Assembly: GCF_036016755.1 (NCBI RefSeq) | Contig: NZ_JAYXIH010000010.1 | Coordinates: 1-64,000, forward strand | Source: Aurantimonas coralicida_A | GTDB lineage: Bacteria > Pseudomonadota > Alphaproteobacteria > Rhizobiales > Rhizobiaceae | DNA: 64,000 nt | Direction of reading: 5' to 3' | In this document: piece after piece, positions 52,884 to 61,489 of the stretch | How the letters are laid out: each line of letters begins with the position of its first letter | Numbering within the stretch: position 1 is the first letter of the stretch | Notes under the pieces: generated by a model | What the model was told of the DNA's origin: nothing | The model's input: the letters and a program-made list of their open reading frames with translations, nothing else | Databases searched by the model: none | Translations under genes and position numbers: made by a program

Positions 52884-53207
52884 ATGGCATCCAAGCCCAG
52901 AGTGAAGGTCCCGAAAAGCGCCGAGGCCGGCGAGGTCGTGACGATCAAGACGCTGATCAGTCACGATATGGAATCCGGTCAGCGCAAGGACAAAGAAGGC
53001 AACGTGATCCCGCGCCAGATCATCAACAAGTTTACCGCCGAGTTCAATGGAGCGAAGGTCTTCGAGACCAACCTTGAGCCCGCGGTTTCGGCGAACCCCT
53101 ATTTCGAGTTCACCTCCAAGGTGCCGGAGAGCGGGACGTTCAAGTTCACCTGGGTCGACGACAATGGCGAGACCTACACGGACGAGCAGAAGATCGAGGT
53201 CAAATAA
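52884..53207 (+). CDS. soxZ: SoxZ sulfur-oxidation partner protein
   Basis: 107 aa without a signal peptide; it travels through Tat with SoxY. Family sequence KVPKSAEAGEVVTIKTLISHDMESGQRKDKEGNVIPRQIINKFTAEFNG and FTSKVPESGTFKFTWVDDNGE is conserved. Forms the SoxYZ heterodimer that holds the substrate. Separated from soxY by 95 bases. Confidence 0.97.
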   Translation: MASKPRVKVPKSAEAGEVVTIKTLISHDMESGQRKDKEGNVIPRQIINKFTAEFNGAKVFETNLEPAVSANPYFEFTSKVPESGTFKFTWVDDNGETYTDEQKIEVK

Positions 53208-53273
53208 GGATCGGGCCGGCTTTCCGAAGCCGGTCGGCCATCCATCGATCACTGCAATCGGGAGGAAAATCGC

Positions 53274-54140
53274 GTGAAAAAAACTGCCATCGCCCTGATG
53301 GGTATTGTCTCTTTCGGTAGTCTCTCAATGGTCTTTGGCGCTGCCGCCGAGCCGGTCGACGAGAAATTAAGTATCGACGGCAAGGAAATGACGATCGTTG
53401 CCCCGGCGCCTTCCGAGCCCGAAGGCCATCCCTTCAAGGAAGTGAAGTCCGGCTGGCTCTACCGCGAGGCGGAGACCCGCCAGGTTGAATCGGACAGTTT
53501 CGAAAATCCCGGCATGCTCAATGTCGAGCGGGGCGAGGAGATATGGAACACCGTCGAGGGAGCGGCAGGGAAGTCCTGCGCTTCTTGTCATGACGACGCG
53601 GCGGAGTCGATGAAAGGCGTTGGCGCGAATTACCCGAAGTGGAACGAGAAAGAGCAGAAGCCGTTCAATGTCGAACTGCAGATCAATGCCTGCCGGACCG
53701 AGCGGATGGAGGCAGAGCCCTATAAGTTCGACGTTCAGGACCAGAAGGACCTGACTGCCTTCATCAAGCATCAGTCGCTCGGCGAGCCCACGAAGGTCGA
53801 TCTCGCCGAGGGTGAGATGATGGACTGGTGGCAGAAGGGCAAGGACCGCTACTATCTGCGTACCGGTCAGTTGAACCTCTCCTGCGCATCCTGCCACGAA
53901 GACAATTCCGGCCAGTACATTCGGGCCGATCATCTCAGCCAGGGGCAGACCAACGGCTTTCCGACCTATCGCCTGAAACAGTCGAATCTGGTTTCGATCC
54001 AAAACCGGTTCCGTGGCTGTATCCGCGATACGCGTGCCGAATATCCGGCGGCCTTTTCCGACGAGTTGATGGCTCTGGAAGTCTACACCGCCTGGCGCGG
54101 TAGCGGCTTGTCGGTCGAAACGCCTGCGGTGCGGCAGTAA
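53274..54140 (+). CDS. soxA: SoxA dihaem cytochrome c
   Basis: 288 aa with a signal peptide (KTAIALMGIVSFGSLSMVFGAAA). Two CASCH haem sites are seen, around Cys102 (KSCASCHDDA) and Cys204 (NLSCASCHEDN), so this is the two-haem class. The active-site ligand Cys near 248 (FRGCIRDTR) is the residue that becomes persulfidated in SoxAX. SoxA with SoxX couples thiosulfate to SoxY. Confidence 0.95.
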   Translation: MKKTAIALMGIVSFGSLSMVFGAAAEPVDEKLSIDGKEMTIVAPAPSEPEGHPFKEVKSGWLYREAETRQVESDSFENPGMLNVERGEEIWNTVEGAAGKSCASCHDDAAESMKGVGANYPKWNEKEQKPFNVELQINACRTERMEAEPYKFDVQDQKDLTAFIKHQSLGEPTKVDLAEGEMMDWWQKGKDRYYLRTGQLNLSCASCHEDNSGQYIRADHLSQGQTNGFPTYRLKQSNLVSIQNRFRGCIRDTRAEYPAAFSDELMALEVYTAWRGSGLSVETPAVRQ

Positions 54141-54240
54141 AACAAGTCAGCGAGGGCGTCCGTAGGCGTCCTCGCGTCTTCTTTTCCAAAACGAGTTGAC
54201 GAATCCGGATCGCCAGTGCTGTCCGGAACGAGGGCAAGCT

Positions 54241-55935
54241 ATGTTTTCAAGACGCGAGTTTTTGACCGCGACGGTGGCCTTGGCGGCCCTGACCGGCTCA
54301 GGATTGTCCGGTCGCTGGTCCCGTGCGGCCGCGCAGCAGCTGATGAGCGAGGACGACCTGCTCGGGGCACCCGATTTCGGCAATCTCACGATCCTTCATA
54401 TCACCGACATCCATGCTCAGTTGAAGCCGGTCTTCTTTCGCGAGCCAGCCGTCAATATCGGCGTTGGCGAGGCCGTGGGGCAGCCGCCGCATGTCTCCGG
54501 CGCGGATTTCCTCAAGCTCTACAACATCGAACCCGGCACGCCCGATGCCTATGCGCTGACGTCAGAAGACTTCGCGGCGCTGGCCGGGCAATACGGCAAG
54601 ATGGGCGGGCTCGATCGCACCGCGACGATCGTCAAGCGCGCCCGCGCCGAGCGCGGTGATGACAATGTCCTCCTGCTTGACGGCGGCGATACCTGGCAGG
54701 GCAGCTATACGGCGAACAAGACCTCCGGCGCAGACATGATCACCGCCATGAACGCGCTGAAGCCCGACGCAATGACTGGGCACTGGGAGTTCACCTACGG
54801 GACCGACCGGGTGAAAGACGCCATTGAGGGGTTGCCGTTCGCGTTCCTCGGCTCGAATATTTTCGACAATGAATGGGACGAGCCAGCCTTCGAGGCATGG
54901 AAGATGTTCGAGCGGGGCGGGTCGAAAATCGCCGTCATCGGACAGGCATTCCCCTATACGCCGATCGCCAATCCGTCCTGGTTGATTCCAGGCTGGTCCT
55001 TCGGCATCCGCGACGAGGAGATCGTCAAGCACGTCGCGGCGGCGAGGGCGGCCGGCGCCGATCTGGTCGTGCTGTTGTCGCATAACGGCTTCGACGTCGA
55101 CCGCAAGCTGGCCTCACGCGTCGAGGGCATCGACATCATTTTAACGGGTCATACCCATGACGCGCTGCCGGAACCCTTCATGGTCGGCAAGACCATGCTG
55201 ATCGCCTCAGGCTCAAACGGCAAGTTTCTCAGCCGCCTGGATCTCGACATTTCGGACGGTCGGTTGAAGGACTTCCGCTATCGGCTGATCCCGGTCTTTT
55301 CCGATGTGATCACGCCGGATCTCGAGATGGCCTCGGTCATCGATTCGGTGCGGGAACCCTACGAGGCGGAGCTGAAACGCGTCGTTGGCAGGACCGAGAG
55401 CCTGCTTTACCGTCGCGGCAATTTCAATGGCACATGGGACGATCTGATCTGCGAGGCGCTGCTCGAAGAGCGGGATGCGGAAATCGCCCTGTCGCCGGGC
55501 TTCCGGTGGGGCACCTCCCTCCCGGCCGGAAGCGACATCACCATGGAAGACGTCCACAACGTCTGTGCCATGACCTATCCCGCCGTCTACCGGAACAAGA
55601 TGACCGGCGAGACGCTGAAGGCCATCCTCGAGGATGTGGCGGACAACCTCTTCAACAGCGATCCCTATTACCAGCAGGGCGGCGACATGGTGCGCGTCGG
55701 CGGTATGGGATTTGGGATTGACCCGACCAAGCAGATCGGCTCGCGCATTTCCGACATGACGATCCTCAAGACCGAAACGTCGATCGAGGCGAGCCGGGAA
55801 TATGTCGTCGCCGGATGGGCCTCGGTCAACGAAGGGACCGAGGGGCCACCAATCTGGGACGTCGTCGAAGGTTATCTGGCGAAGAATCCGACGGTGTCGC
55901 TCGAACAAAACCGCAGCGTTCAACTGAAAGGTTGA
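54241..55935 (+). CDS. soxB: SoxB thiosulfohydrolase
   Basis: 564 aa from the ATG at 54241. Twin-arginine signal FSRREFLTATVALAALTG. The 5'-nucleotidase-type metallophosphatase motifs are present: ILHITDIHAQLKP, LLDGGDTWQGS, MTGHWEFTYG, LTGHTHDALP, for two manganese ions. SoxB releases sulfate from SoxY-cysteine-S-sulfonate; its gene is the usual marker for thiosulfate oxidation. A signal peptide and domain order match the family. Confidence 0.97.
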   Translation: MFSRREFLTATVALAALTGSGLSGRWSRAAAQQLMSEDDLLGAPDFGNLTILHITDIHAQLKPVFFREPAVNIGVGEAVGQPPHVSGADFLKLYNIEPGTPDAYALTSEDFAALAGQYGKMGGLDRTATIVKRARAERGDDNVLLLDGGDTWQGSYTANKTSGADMITAMNALKPDAMTGHWEFTYGTDRVKDAIEGLPFAFLGSNIFDNEWDEPAFEAWKMFERGGSKIAVIGQAFPYTPIANPSWLIPGWSFGIRDEEIVKHVAAARAAGADLVVLLSHNGFDVDRKLASRVEGIDIILTGHTHDALPEPFMVGKTMLIASGSNGKFLSRLDLDISDGRLKDFRYRLIPVFSDVITPDLEMASVIDSVREPYEAELKRVVGRTESLLYRRGNFNGTWDDLICEALLEERDAEIALSPGFRWGTSLPAGSDITMEDVHNVCAMTYPAVYRNKMTGETLKAILEDVADNLFNSDPYYQQGGDMVRVGGMGFGIDPTKQIGSRISDMTILKTETSIEASREYVVAGWASVNEGTEGPPIWDVVEGYLAKNPTVSLEQNRSVQLKG

Positions 55936-55966
55936 ACTCGCTTCTCGACAGCCAAGGTCCGCGCTG

Positions 55967-55990
55967 ATATATTCTGATTATTGAATATAT
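55967..55990 (+). promoter_or_regulatory. Strong SoxR-type palindrome upstream of soxC
   Basis: ATATATTC-N8-GAATATAT, a perfect 24-base palindrome (26 bases if the flanking G-C pair is counted), exactly the ATTC-N8-GAAT pattern. A second inverted repeat GAATAT-N4-ATATTC overlaps it to 55998. It lies 20 bases before the soxC start, in the soxB-soxC gap, so soxCD may have their own controlled promoter. Confidence 0.75.
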
Positions 55991-56009
55991 CGATATTCGG
56001 AGGAAACTA

Positions 56010-57302
56010 ATGATCGACGGCCCCGAAAAGGCGGGAGACGGGGCCTCCCGTCGAAGCTTTCTGAAGCGAAGCCTGGCGCTAGGAGGCGCCGCGGCGCTTG
56101 CGGGTATCGGAGGCCGGCAAGCCTCTGCCGCGGCGGGCGGCGATCCGGCGATTACTGAGGTTCAGGACTGGAACCGTTATCTCGGCGATGGCGTCGACGC
56201 GCGGCCTTACGGAATGCCGTCGCCCCATGAGTCGGAAGTCGTTCGGCGCGACGTGTCTTGGCTGACGGCGGATTCGACGAGTTCGGTCAATTTCACGCCG
56301 CTGCATGAACTCGACGGTATCATTACGCCGAATGGCCTGTGCTTCGAGCGCCATCACGCGGGTATCGCCGAGATTGCGCCGAATGAGCATCGGTTGATGA
56401 TCAACGGGCTGGTTGATCGCCCGCTGGTCTTCACGATGGAAGATCTGAAGCGCTTTCCGCGTGAGAACAGGATCTACTTCCTCGAATGTGCCGCCAATAC
56501 CGGCATGGAATGGCGTGGCTCGCAGCTGAATGGCTGTCAGTTTACCCACGGCATGGTGCATTGCGTCATGTATACGGGGACGCCGCTCCGCTACCTCCTG
56601 GAGGAAGCCGGGGTAAAGAGCGCCGGTTCGTGGCTTCTCGCCGAAGGCGCCGACGCTTCGGCGATGACCCGTTCGATCCCGATGGAGAAGGCGCTCGACG
56701 ATTGCCTCGTCGCCTGGAAGATGAACGGCGAGGCGCTGCGTCCCGAGCAGGGCTATCCGGTTCGTCTCGTCGTGCCCGGCTGGGAAGGCAACATGTGGGT
56801 CAAGTGGCTGCGCCGGCTCGAGGTCGGAGATGCCCCCTGGCAGCAGCGTGAGGAGACCTCGAAGTATACCGATCTTCTGGCCAATGGCGAAGCGCGCCGC
56901 TTTACCTGGGCAATGGACGTGAAGTCCGTCATTACCAATCCCAGCCCGCAGGCGCCCATCACACATGGCCGGGGACGTACCGTCGTGACCGGCCTGGCCT
57001 GGTCGGGCAACGGCCGCATCAAGCGCGTCGACGTTTCGCTTGATGGTGGCCGGAATTGGATCGAAGCGCGGATCGACGGGCCGAGCCTGTCGATGGCCGT
57101 GCACCGGTTCTATCTCGATTTCGACTGGGACGGATCGGAACTCTTCCTGCAATCGCGCGCGATCGACGAGAAGGGCTTCGTTCAGCCGACCAAGGACGAA
57201 CTGCGCGCGGCGCGCGGTGAAAACTCAATCTATCACAATAATGGTATCCAGACCTGGTGGCTGCAAACCGACGGAGCGCTCGAAAATGTCGAAGTTTCCT
57301 AA
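56010..57302 (+). CDS. soxC: SoxC sulfane dehydrogenase, molybdenum subunit
   Basis: 430 aa. Twin-arginine signal (ASRRSFLKRSLALGGAAAL). Sulfite-oxidase-type molybdopterin domain; FLECAANTGMEW contains the Mo-ligand Cys near residue 162; the C-terminal dimerisation domain follows (GRTVVTGLAWSGNGRIKRVDVSLDGGRNW). With SoxD it oxidises the sulfane sulfur bound to SoxY, so that no sulfur globules form. Its 3' end overlaps soxD by 17 bases. Confidence 0.97.
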   Translation: MIDGPEKAGDGASRRSFLKRSLALGGAAALAGIGGRQASAAAGGDPAITEVQDWNRYLGDGVDARPYGMPSPHESEVVRRDVSWLTADSTSSVNFTPLHELDGIITPNGLCFERHHAGIAEIAPNEHRLMINGLVDRPLVFTMEDLKRFPRENRIYFLECAANTGMEWRGSQLNGCQFTHGMVHCVMYTGTPLRYLLEEAGVKSAGSWLLAEGADASAMTRSIPMEKALDDCLVAWKMNGEALRPEQGYPVRLVVPGWEGNMWVKWLRRLEVGDAPWQQREETSKYTDLLANGEARRFTWAMDVKSVITNPSPQAPITHGRGRTVVTGLAWSGNGRIKRVDVSLDGGRNWIEARIDGPSLSMAVHRFYLDFDWDGSELFLQSRAIDEKGFVQPTKDELRAARGENSIYHNNGIQTWWLQTDGALENVEVS

Positions 57303-58446
57303 GCTCCTGCTCGCGACTGGTGCCATCGTCGGTGTCTTGGTGTCACCGGCCCTGGCGGCGGGCGATGCCGACGCCGGCAAGAAGGTCTTCAACAAGTGCC
57401 GCGCTTGTCATGCGGTCGGAGAGGGCGCCGCCAACAAGATCGGCCCGCAGCTGAACGAGCTTTTCGGGCGGGCCGCGGGCGGTCTTGCCGATTACAAATA
57501 TTCTCCCGCCTTGACGACGGCCGGAGAAGGCGGCGTCGTTTGGGGCGAAGCGACCCTGTCGGAATTTCTCGCGGACCCGAAAGGCTTTGCGAGCGGTACC
57601 AAAATGGGTTTCGCGGGCCTCAAGAAGGAAGACGACCGCGACGATGTCATCGCCTATCTGGCGACATTCTCGAGCGAGACTGCGGCGGCTACGGATGCCG
57701 AGAAGCCCGGTGATGGCGAAGCTGTCGCCGAGGCGGAGGTGGCGACGCCTGAGCCGGCCCAGCCGGAGACGAAGTCGGCCGAGAACGAGGCGGGCGGGAC
57801 TGCGGTGGCGGCTTCTGTCGCGGCCGAGCCGTCCGGCGGACCGCTCAGCCTCGGCCGACCGGCAACCGAAGAGGAGGTCGCGGCTTGGGATATCGATGTC
57901 AGGCCCGATGGAAAAGGGCTGCCTGTCGGTCGTGGGACGGTTGCCGAGGGCGAGCCGATCTTCACCGAGAATTGTGCGTCCTGCCACGGTGATTTCGGCG
58001 AGGGCCGCGGGCGCTGGCCGGTGCTCGCCGGCGGGTTCGATACCTTGACCCGCCAGCGTCCGGAAAAGACGGTCGGCTCCTATTGGCCCTATCTGTCCAC
58101 CGTCTACGACTACGTGTACCGGGCGATGCCATTCGGTAACGCGCGGTCGCTGAGCGACGACGACGTCTACGCGCTGACCGCCTATATCCTCTACCTCAAC
58201 GACATCGTGACGGATGAGGAGTTCGAGCTATCGAACGAGAACTTCACCACCATCGAAATGCCGAATGTGGATGGGTTCATCTCCGACACCCGCGAGGCGG
58301 AAGCGCACTATCAGACGAGCGATCCCTGCATCACCGACTGCAAGCCGGAACCGGCGAAAGTGACGATGCGGGCGCAGGTCCTCGATGTCACGCCGGACAC
58401 GGCCGAAGGCGAGGGCGAGGGGCCAGCCGGCGGCAACGTCGACTGA
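57286..58446 (+). CDS. soxD: SoxD dihaem cytochrome c subunit of sulfane dehydrogenase
   Basis: 386 aa from the ATG at 57286 inside the soxC 3' end; an upstream frame continuing further is antisense-like and rejected. Signal peptide LLLATGAIVGVLVSPALAAG. N-terminal cytochrome c domain with CRACH near residue 38, an acidic Pro/Glu/Ala linker (about 130-190), and a second cytochrome domain with CASCH near 229. It takes electrons from SoxC to the respiratory chain. Confidence 0.95.
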   Translation: MSKFPKLLLATGAIVGVLVSPALAAGDADAGKKVFNKCRACHAVGEGAANKIGPQLNELFGRAAGGLADYKYSPALTTAGEGGVVWGEATLSEFLADPKGFASGTKMGFAGLKKEDDRDDVIAYLATFSSETAAATDAEKPGDGEAVAEAEVATPEPAQPETKSAENEAGGTAVAASVAAEPSGGPLSLGRPATEEEVAAWDIDVRPDGKGLPVGRGTVAEGEPIFTENCASCHGDFGEGRGRWPVLAGGFDTLTRQRPEKTVGSYWPYLSTVYDYVYRAMPFGNARSLSDDDVYALTAYILYLNDIVTDEEFELSNENFTTIEMPNVDGFISDTREAEAHYQTSDPCITDCKPEPAKVTMRAQVLDVTPDTAEGEGEGPAGGNVD

Positions 58447-58471
58447 CCGCAGGGGCTCGAGCGGCAAGCAT

Positions 58472-58526
58472 GGATATCTCGCGGTGTGGCAATAGATGGT
58501 GCTGACATCGTCATCGCGAGATATCC
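58472..58526. repeat. 12-base perfect inverted repeat between soxD and the DsrE-like gene
   Basis: GGATATCTCGCG (58472-58483) and CGCGAGATATCC (58515-58526) with a 31-base loop. No T-run follows, so a terminator is unlikely; RNA processing or a protein site is possible. Confidence 0.7.
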
Positions 58527-58559
58527 TCGGCTGAGGACGACCAGCCGGAGGACTCTGCC

Positions 58560-59078
58560 ATGCACCGTCGCCGTTCCTTGCATTCCGCCGCACTCATGTC
58601 CGCCGCGAAGATTATCGCGGTGGGCATCTGGCTTACACTGATGCCGATGCTGGCGGGCGGCTGGGCAACGACCGCCAAGGCTCAGGGCGCGGAAGACGAT
58701 TCCAGCTTCGCCACGCAAAGACTGGCCCTTCAGGTGTCCGTTGACGACGAGGCCGTGATGCGTTCGGCCCTCGAAATCGCCGCCAACGTGTCCCGCTTTT
58801 ATTCGGATCAAGCGGAAGAGATCGATATTCGCATCGTCGTTTTCGGGCTTGGCATGCCGATGCTGCGCCCGGAAATGTCCCCAGTCATGGATCGCCTGAA
58901 GGCGTTCGATCAGAGCATGCCCAACGTCAGTTTCGCGGCCTGCGGCAACACGCTGGACTCGCTGGAGCGGGCGGAAGGCGCTCGGCCGGAGATTGTCGAA
59001 TACGCGGATGTCGTGGAGGCAGGGGTCGCCGAACTCATGCGCCTCGACCAGGCGGGCTATACGATCGTCAAGCCGTAA
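58560..59078 (+). CDS. DsrE/DsrF-like exported protein
   Basis: 172 aa. N-terminal signal region (KIIAVGIWLTLMPMLAGGWATTAKA), GGAGG Shine-Dalgarno. The body fits the DsrE/TusD fold (QRLALQVSVDDEAVMRSALEIAANVSRFY, EIDIRIVVFGLGMPMLR, VSFAACGNTLDSL with the Cys at the position used for sulfur relay). It lies 113 bases after soxD. Exported DsrE-type proteins accompany sox genes and are thought to handle sulfur; the exact role is not known. Confidence 0.82.
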   Translation: MHRRRSLHSAALMSAAKIIAVGIWLTLMPMLAGGWATTAKAQGAEDDSSFATQRLALQVSVDDEAVMRSALEIAANVSRFYSDQAEEIDIRIVVFGLGMPMLRPEMSPVMDRLKAFDQSMPNVSFAACGNTLDSLERAEGARPEIVEYADVVEAGVAELMRLDQAGYTIVKP

Positions 59079-59182
59079 CCGTTACGGTGCACGGCGCAAT
59101 CCGACCTCGGCCACGTTGGGAAACGGAAACCGGCCCAGCATCGCCGGGCCGATCGCGTCATGGAAATTTGACGTGGGCGGAA

Positions 59183-59509
59183 TCAATAGCCGCGCGCCGA
59201 TTGCGACCGAATAAGCATCAACCGGCTCTCGGTCTGAAGATCGCGGTAAGTCGCCTCCGAGCCCGGGACGCGGACGCGGTTGCCAAACGCGTGCCGCGAA
59301 ACCGGCGTGCCGAACCGGGTGGACGAGCGGAAGCCACTGGAAATGAACGCCGGTCCGTGTGTCACGCCCAGGGCAGTTTCATAGCGGGTGTTCTCTTCCG
59401 CTTTGCGGTAGGCATCTTCCGAGCCGGGGATGATGCCGCCGCCGGCCAAGACGGTGGATGCTGGGAGCATTAGAGTCGCGATGATCAGTCCTATAAGAAC
59501 GGTCTTCAT
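59183..59509 (-). CDS. Small exported protein with an internal repeat
   Basis: 108 aa from the ATG at 59509, with AGGAGG five bases away. Signal peptide TVLIGLIIATLMLPASTVLA. No known domain. The element PGSExxYR occurs twice: IIPGSEDAYRKAEENTRYE near the mature N-terminus and RVPGSEATYRDLQTESRL near the C-terminus, which suggests two related units. It converges toward the DsrE-like gene and lies next to nrsF. Function unknown. Confidence 0.65.
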   Translation of the reverse strand: MKTVLIGLIIATLMLPASTVLAGGGIIPGSEDAYRKAEENTRYETALGVTHGPAFISSGFRSSTRFGTPVSRHAFGNRVRVPGSEATYRDLQTESRLMLIRSQSARGY

Positions 59510-59701
59510 ATTCACCTCCTCTATTCAAGTCGGAAAGCGGTTGCTTTCAGAAGTGAATTCGTCGAGGCAAGACGACAGGTTACGGCTAAGGGTGTCACCT
59601 TGTCTTGAGCGTAACTTGTTCGATTCTATTTTGGGGAGGACGTCAGGCAGCCTATTCGGGCCGGGCTCGGCTCGCCCGTTCGACGGTGGGGTAGGTTTGG
59701 T

Positions 59702-60340
59702 TCACCAGCGCAGAACGCGGTTGCCTGCGAATGCGCCGGCGGCGACGAGGATCAGCGAAGCAAACGAATACCAGACCGCTACGAACAACGGCGAGTCGTT
59801 GGGGCACTGGGCGGTATAGAACAAGGCGGCCATCGACGCCGCGGCGAGACCCGCCATCGCGCCAGCCAGAGCCGGCCGCGTGGGCGCCTGTCGGCGCAGC
59901 GCCCAGAGGAACATGAGCAGTAGCGGGGTGCCCAGCGAAACGATAGCGATCACGCAGAACAGGAAGTTCATGCCGGTCAGACTGGTTGCCCAAAGATCTG
60001 GGGACAGCGCGAACAGTTCCGCCGCCACGGAGAGCGCGAGGAGGCCGCCGGGAAGAAACAGCCACTCCAGAGATTGTTTCATGGACACGCCCGGACGCGC
60101 CGACGCGCGCATCGCCAGGAAGGCGGTGACGGCCAGAGTGCCGGTGATGGCGAATTTGGACAGGAAACGCGCCGTTTCCCAAACATAGAAGAGGTCCGGC
60201 CGCAATCCGATCGCGCCGAAGAAGAAGACCCCGGTCGTTCCGGCTGCCAGAACCGCGAGGAACAACCACGACGGGCCTCGGTCGCGCGCTTTGCGATCAC
60301 GGTCGGAGGCAAGCGTTTCGATGAGGAATTGCGTGTCCAT
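59702..60340 (-). CDS. nrsF: NrsF-type anti-sigma membrane protein (DUF1109)
   Basis: 212 aa with six hydrophobic segments (SWLFLAVLAAGTTGVFFFG, FAITGTLAVTAFLAM, SLEWLFLPGGLLALSVAAEL and others) in the arrangement of NrsF, the negative regulator of SigF-type ECF factors. It follows the sigma gene by two bases, as expected of such pairs. Caulobacter NrsF senses oxidative or metal stress via cysteines; here Cys residues are FCVIAI and TAQCPND, consistent but not proof. The partner sigma gene is broken (next entry). Confidence 0.82.
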   Translation of the reverse strand: MDTQFLIETLASDRDRKARDRGPSWLFLAVLAAGTTGVFFFGAIGLRPDLFYVWETARFLSKFAITGTLAVTAFLAMRASARPGVSMKQSLEWLFLPGGLLALSVAAELFALSPDLWATSLTGMNFLFCVIAIVSLGTPLLLMFLWALRRQAPTRPALAGAMAGLAAASMAALFYTAQCPNDSPLFVAVWYSFASLILVAAGAFAGNRVLRW

Positions 60341-60342
60341 AT

Positions 60343-60659
60343 TCAGGCCTGACCAAATTTCGCGGCGATCGATGCCAGACCGCGATGGAACGCAACCCGA
60401 ACCGCTCCCTCCGTCACGCCCAGCCGGTTCGCAGTTTCGCCGACCGAACGTCCTTCGAGCGACAGCGCGGCGACGACCTCTCTCTGGCGCCCTGCGAGCA
60501 GCCGCAATGCCTTGGTGACATCGAGCCTGTTGGCGCTCGGAACGGTCGTCGGATCCTCAAGCTTGTCGGTAAAGTCCGCGATGTCGAGGTTCACCCTGCG
60601 GCCGTGTCGTCGATAGGCGTCGATCGCCTTGTAACGGGCGATCGCGAATAACCACGGAG
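60343..60659 (-). pseudogene. ECF sigma factor, 5' part lost at an IS21 end
   Basis: The frame enters from the IS21 end and continues TPWLFAIARYKAIDAYRRHGRRVN, the end of sigma region 2, followed by region 4 (VTKALRLLAGRQREVVAALSLEGRSVGETANRLGVTEGAVRVAFHRGLASIAAKF). Only about 105 codons remain; region 2.1-2.3 is missing. A start at 60594 (GTG) could produce an 83-aa region-4 fragment but not a functional sigma. Because an N follows 75 bases later, the break could also reflect the assembly. Pairs with nrsF. Confidence 0.82.
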
Positions 60660-60733
60660 TGTCAACGCCGGAGCAAATATGCGCCAGTTGGCCGGAGGAA
60701 ATATGTGCCAGGTGACGTCATGAGAAGGGCCCC
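60660..60733 (+). mobile_element. Terminal fragment of an IS21-family element at a contig edge
   Basis: Bases 60660-60733 are identical to the IS end at 63633-63706. It starts TGTCAACGCCGG and carries two terminal repeats (60670-60692 and 60694-60716; 19 of 23 positions identical), as IS21 ends do. It stops at the centre of the element's palindrome, followed by the N. Confidence 0.85.
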
Positions 60734-60734
60734 N
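60734..60734. other. Undetermined base marking a probable contig join
   Basis: The only N in the window. It lies at the centre of what would be the 42-base IS palindrome (complete at 63688-63729), and the sequence beyond is unrelated to the IS. A scaffolded gap, so adjacency of left and right is doubtful. Confidence 0.85.
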
Positions 60735-60832
60735 AACATTCGATGCTGTTTGACACCACAGGAGGGGGCGGCAATTTTTTACTGGGTCAGATCTCGGTGA
60801 CAATCAACACTTCCTGACGCTATCGTCGGGCC

Positions 60833-61483
60833 ATGAAGAATCGCAACCGACCAAAATCCCCTGACGAAAAGACCACCCGAGCCTTGCTCGAGAAACATGG
60901 CTGCCCGACCCCGTTTCACGAGGTACGCACGCGTTTCCTCGGCAATATCGCAACACCCGATCTCACCGCTTCGCCGCTGCGGATCGTCGAAAGCCTCTGG
61001 GGCGGCGAATTGCCCGTGTTCGACAGCATGGATGAAGCAAACGAGCTGATCGGCGCACTCGTGCAGGGCTTGTGGAATGACCTGACCAGACACCAGAAGC
61101 GCAGCCAGCCATTCCGGCTGACGCGGCTGAACCTCGATCCCACGCCGGCAAACCTCGCGCTTGTTGCACAATTGCGCCGCCAGGAACTGGAAGGCTTCAT
61201 AGAGGGGCTGTTCAATGGGCAGGATCGCATCGACCTGCCTGAACGGGCTCACCAAGCACTCGGTCACCTTGGCGAGTTACGCGCCATGATGGCTGGTATG
61301 GAAGACCTTGTGTCACGGGATATCGAAGCGGAAAGCCGGACCCAACTGGAAACGACCTTCAAACATATCCGGGAGCTCACGCGCATCATGGAGGCAGAAC
61401 TCCATGAAACGGTGCTGGCGTGCACCCGTGCCCGACGACAGATGGTCGAGGGGCTCTCCACCAAAAAGCCGACGCTGCACTGA
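60833..61483 (+). CDS. Hypothetical protein of mobile-DNA context
   Basis: 216 aa, soluble, no signal or membrane segment. Mixed helical sequence (RALLEKHGCPTPFHEVRTRFLGNIATPDLTASPLRIVESLWGGELP) then long helices (DLVSRDIEAESRTQLETTFKHIRELTRIMEAELHETVLACTRARRQ). It resembles a plasmid-borne conserved hypothetical with no known function. It is followed six bases later by the next gene, with which it forms an operon leading to the recD2-like remnants. Family not recognised. Confidence 0.7.
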   Translation: MKNRNRPKSPDEKTTRALLEKHGCPTPFHEVRTRFLGNIATPDLTASPLRIVESLWGGELPVFDSMDEANELIGALVQGLWNDLTRHQKRSQPFRLTRLNLDPTPANLALVAQLRRQELEGFIEGLFNGQDRIDLPERAHQALGHLGELRAMMAGMEDLVSRDIEAESRTQLETTFKHIRELTRIMEAELHETVLACTRARRQMVEGLSTKKPTLH

Positions 61484-61489
61484 TCCGTC

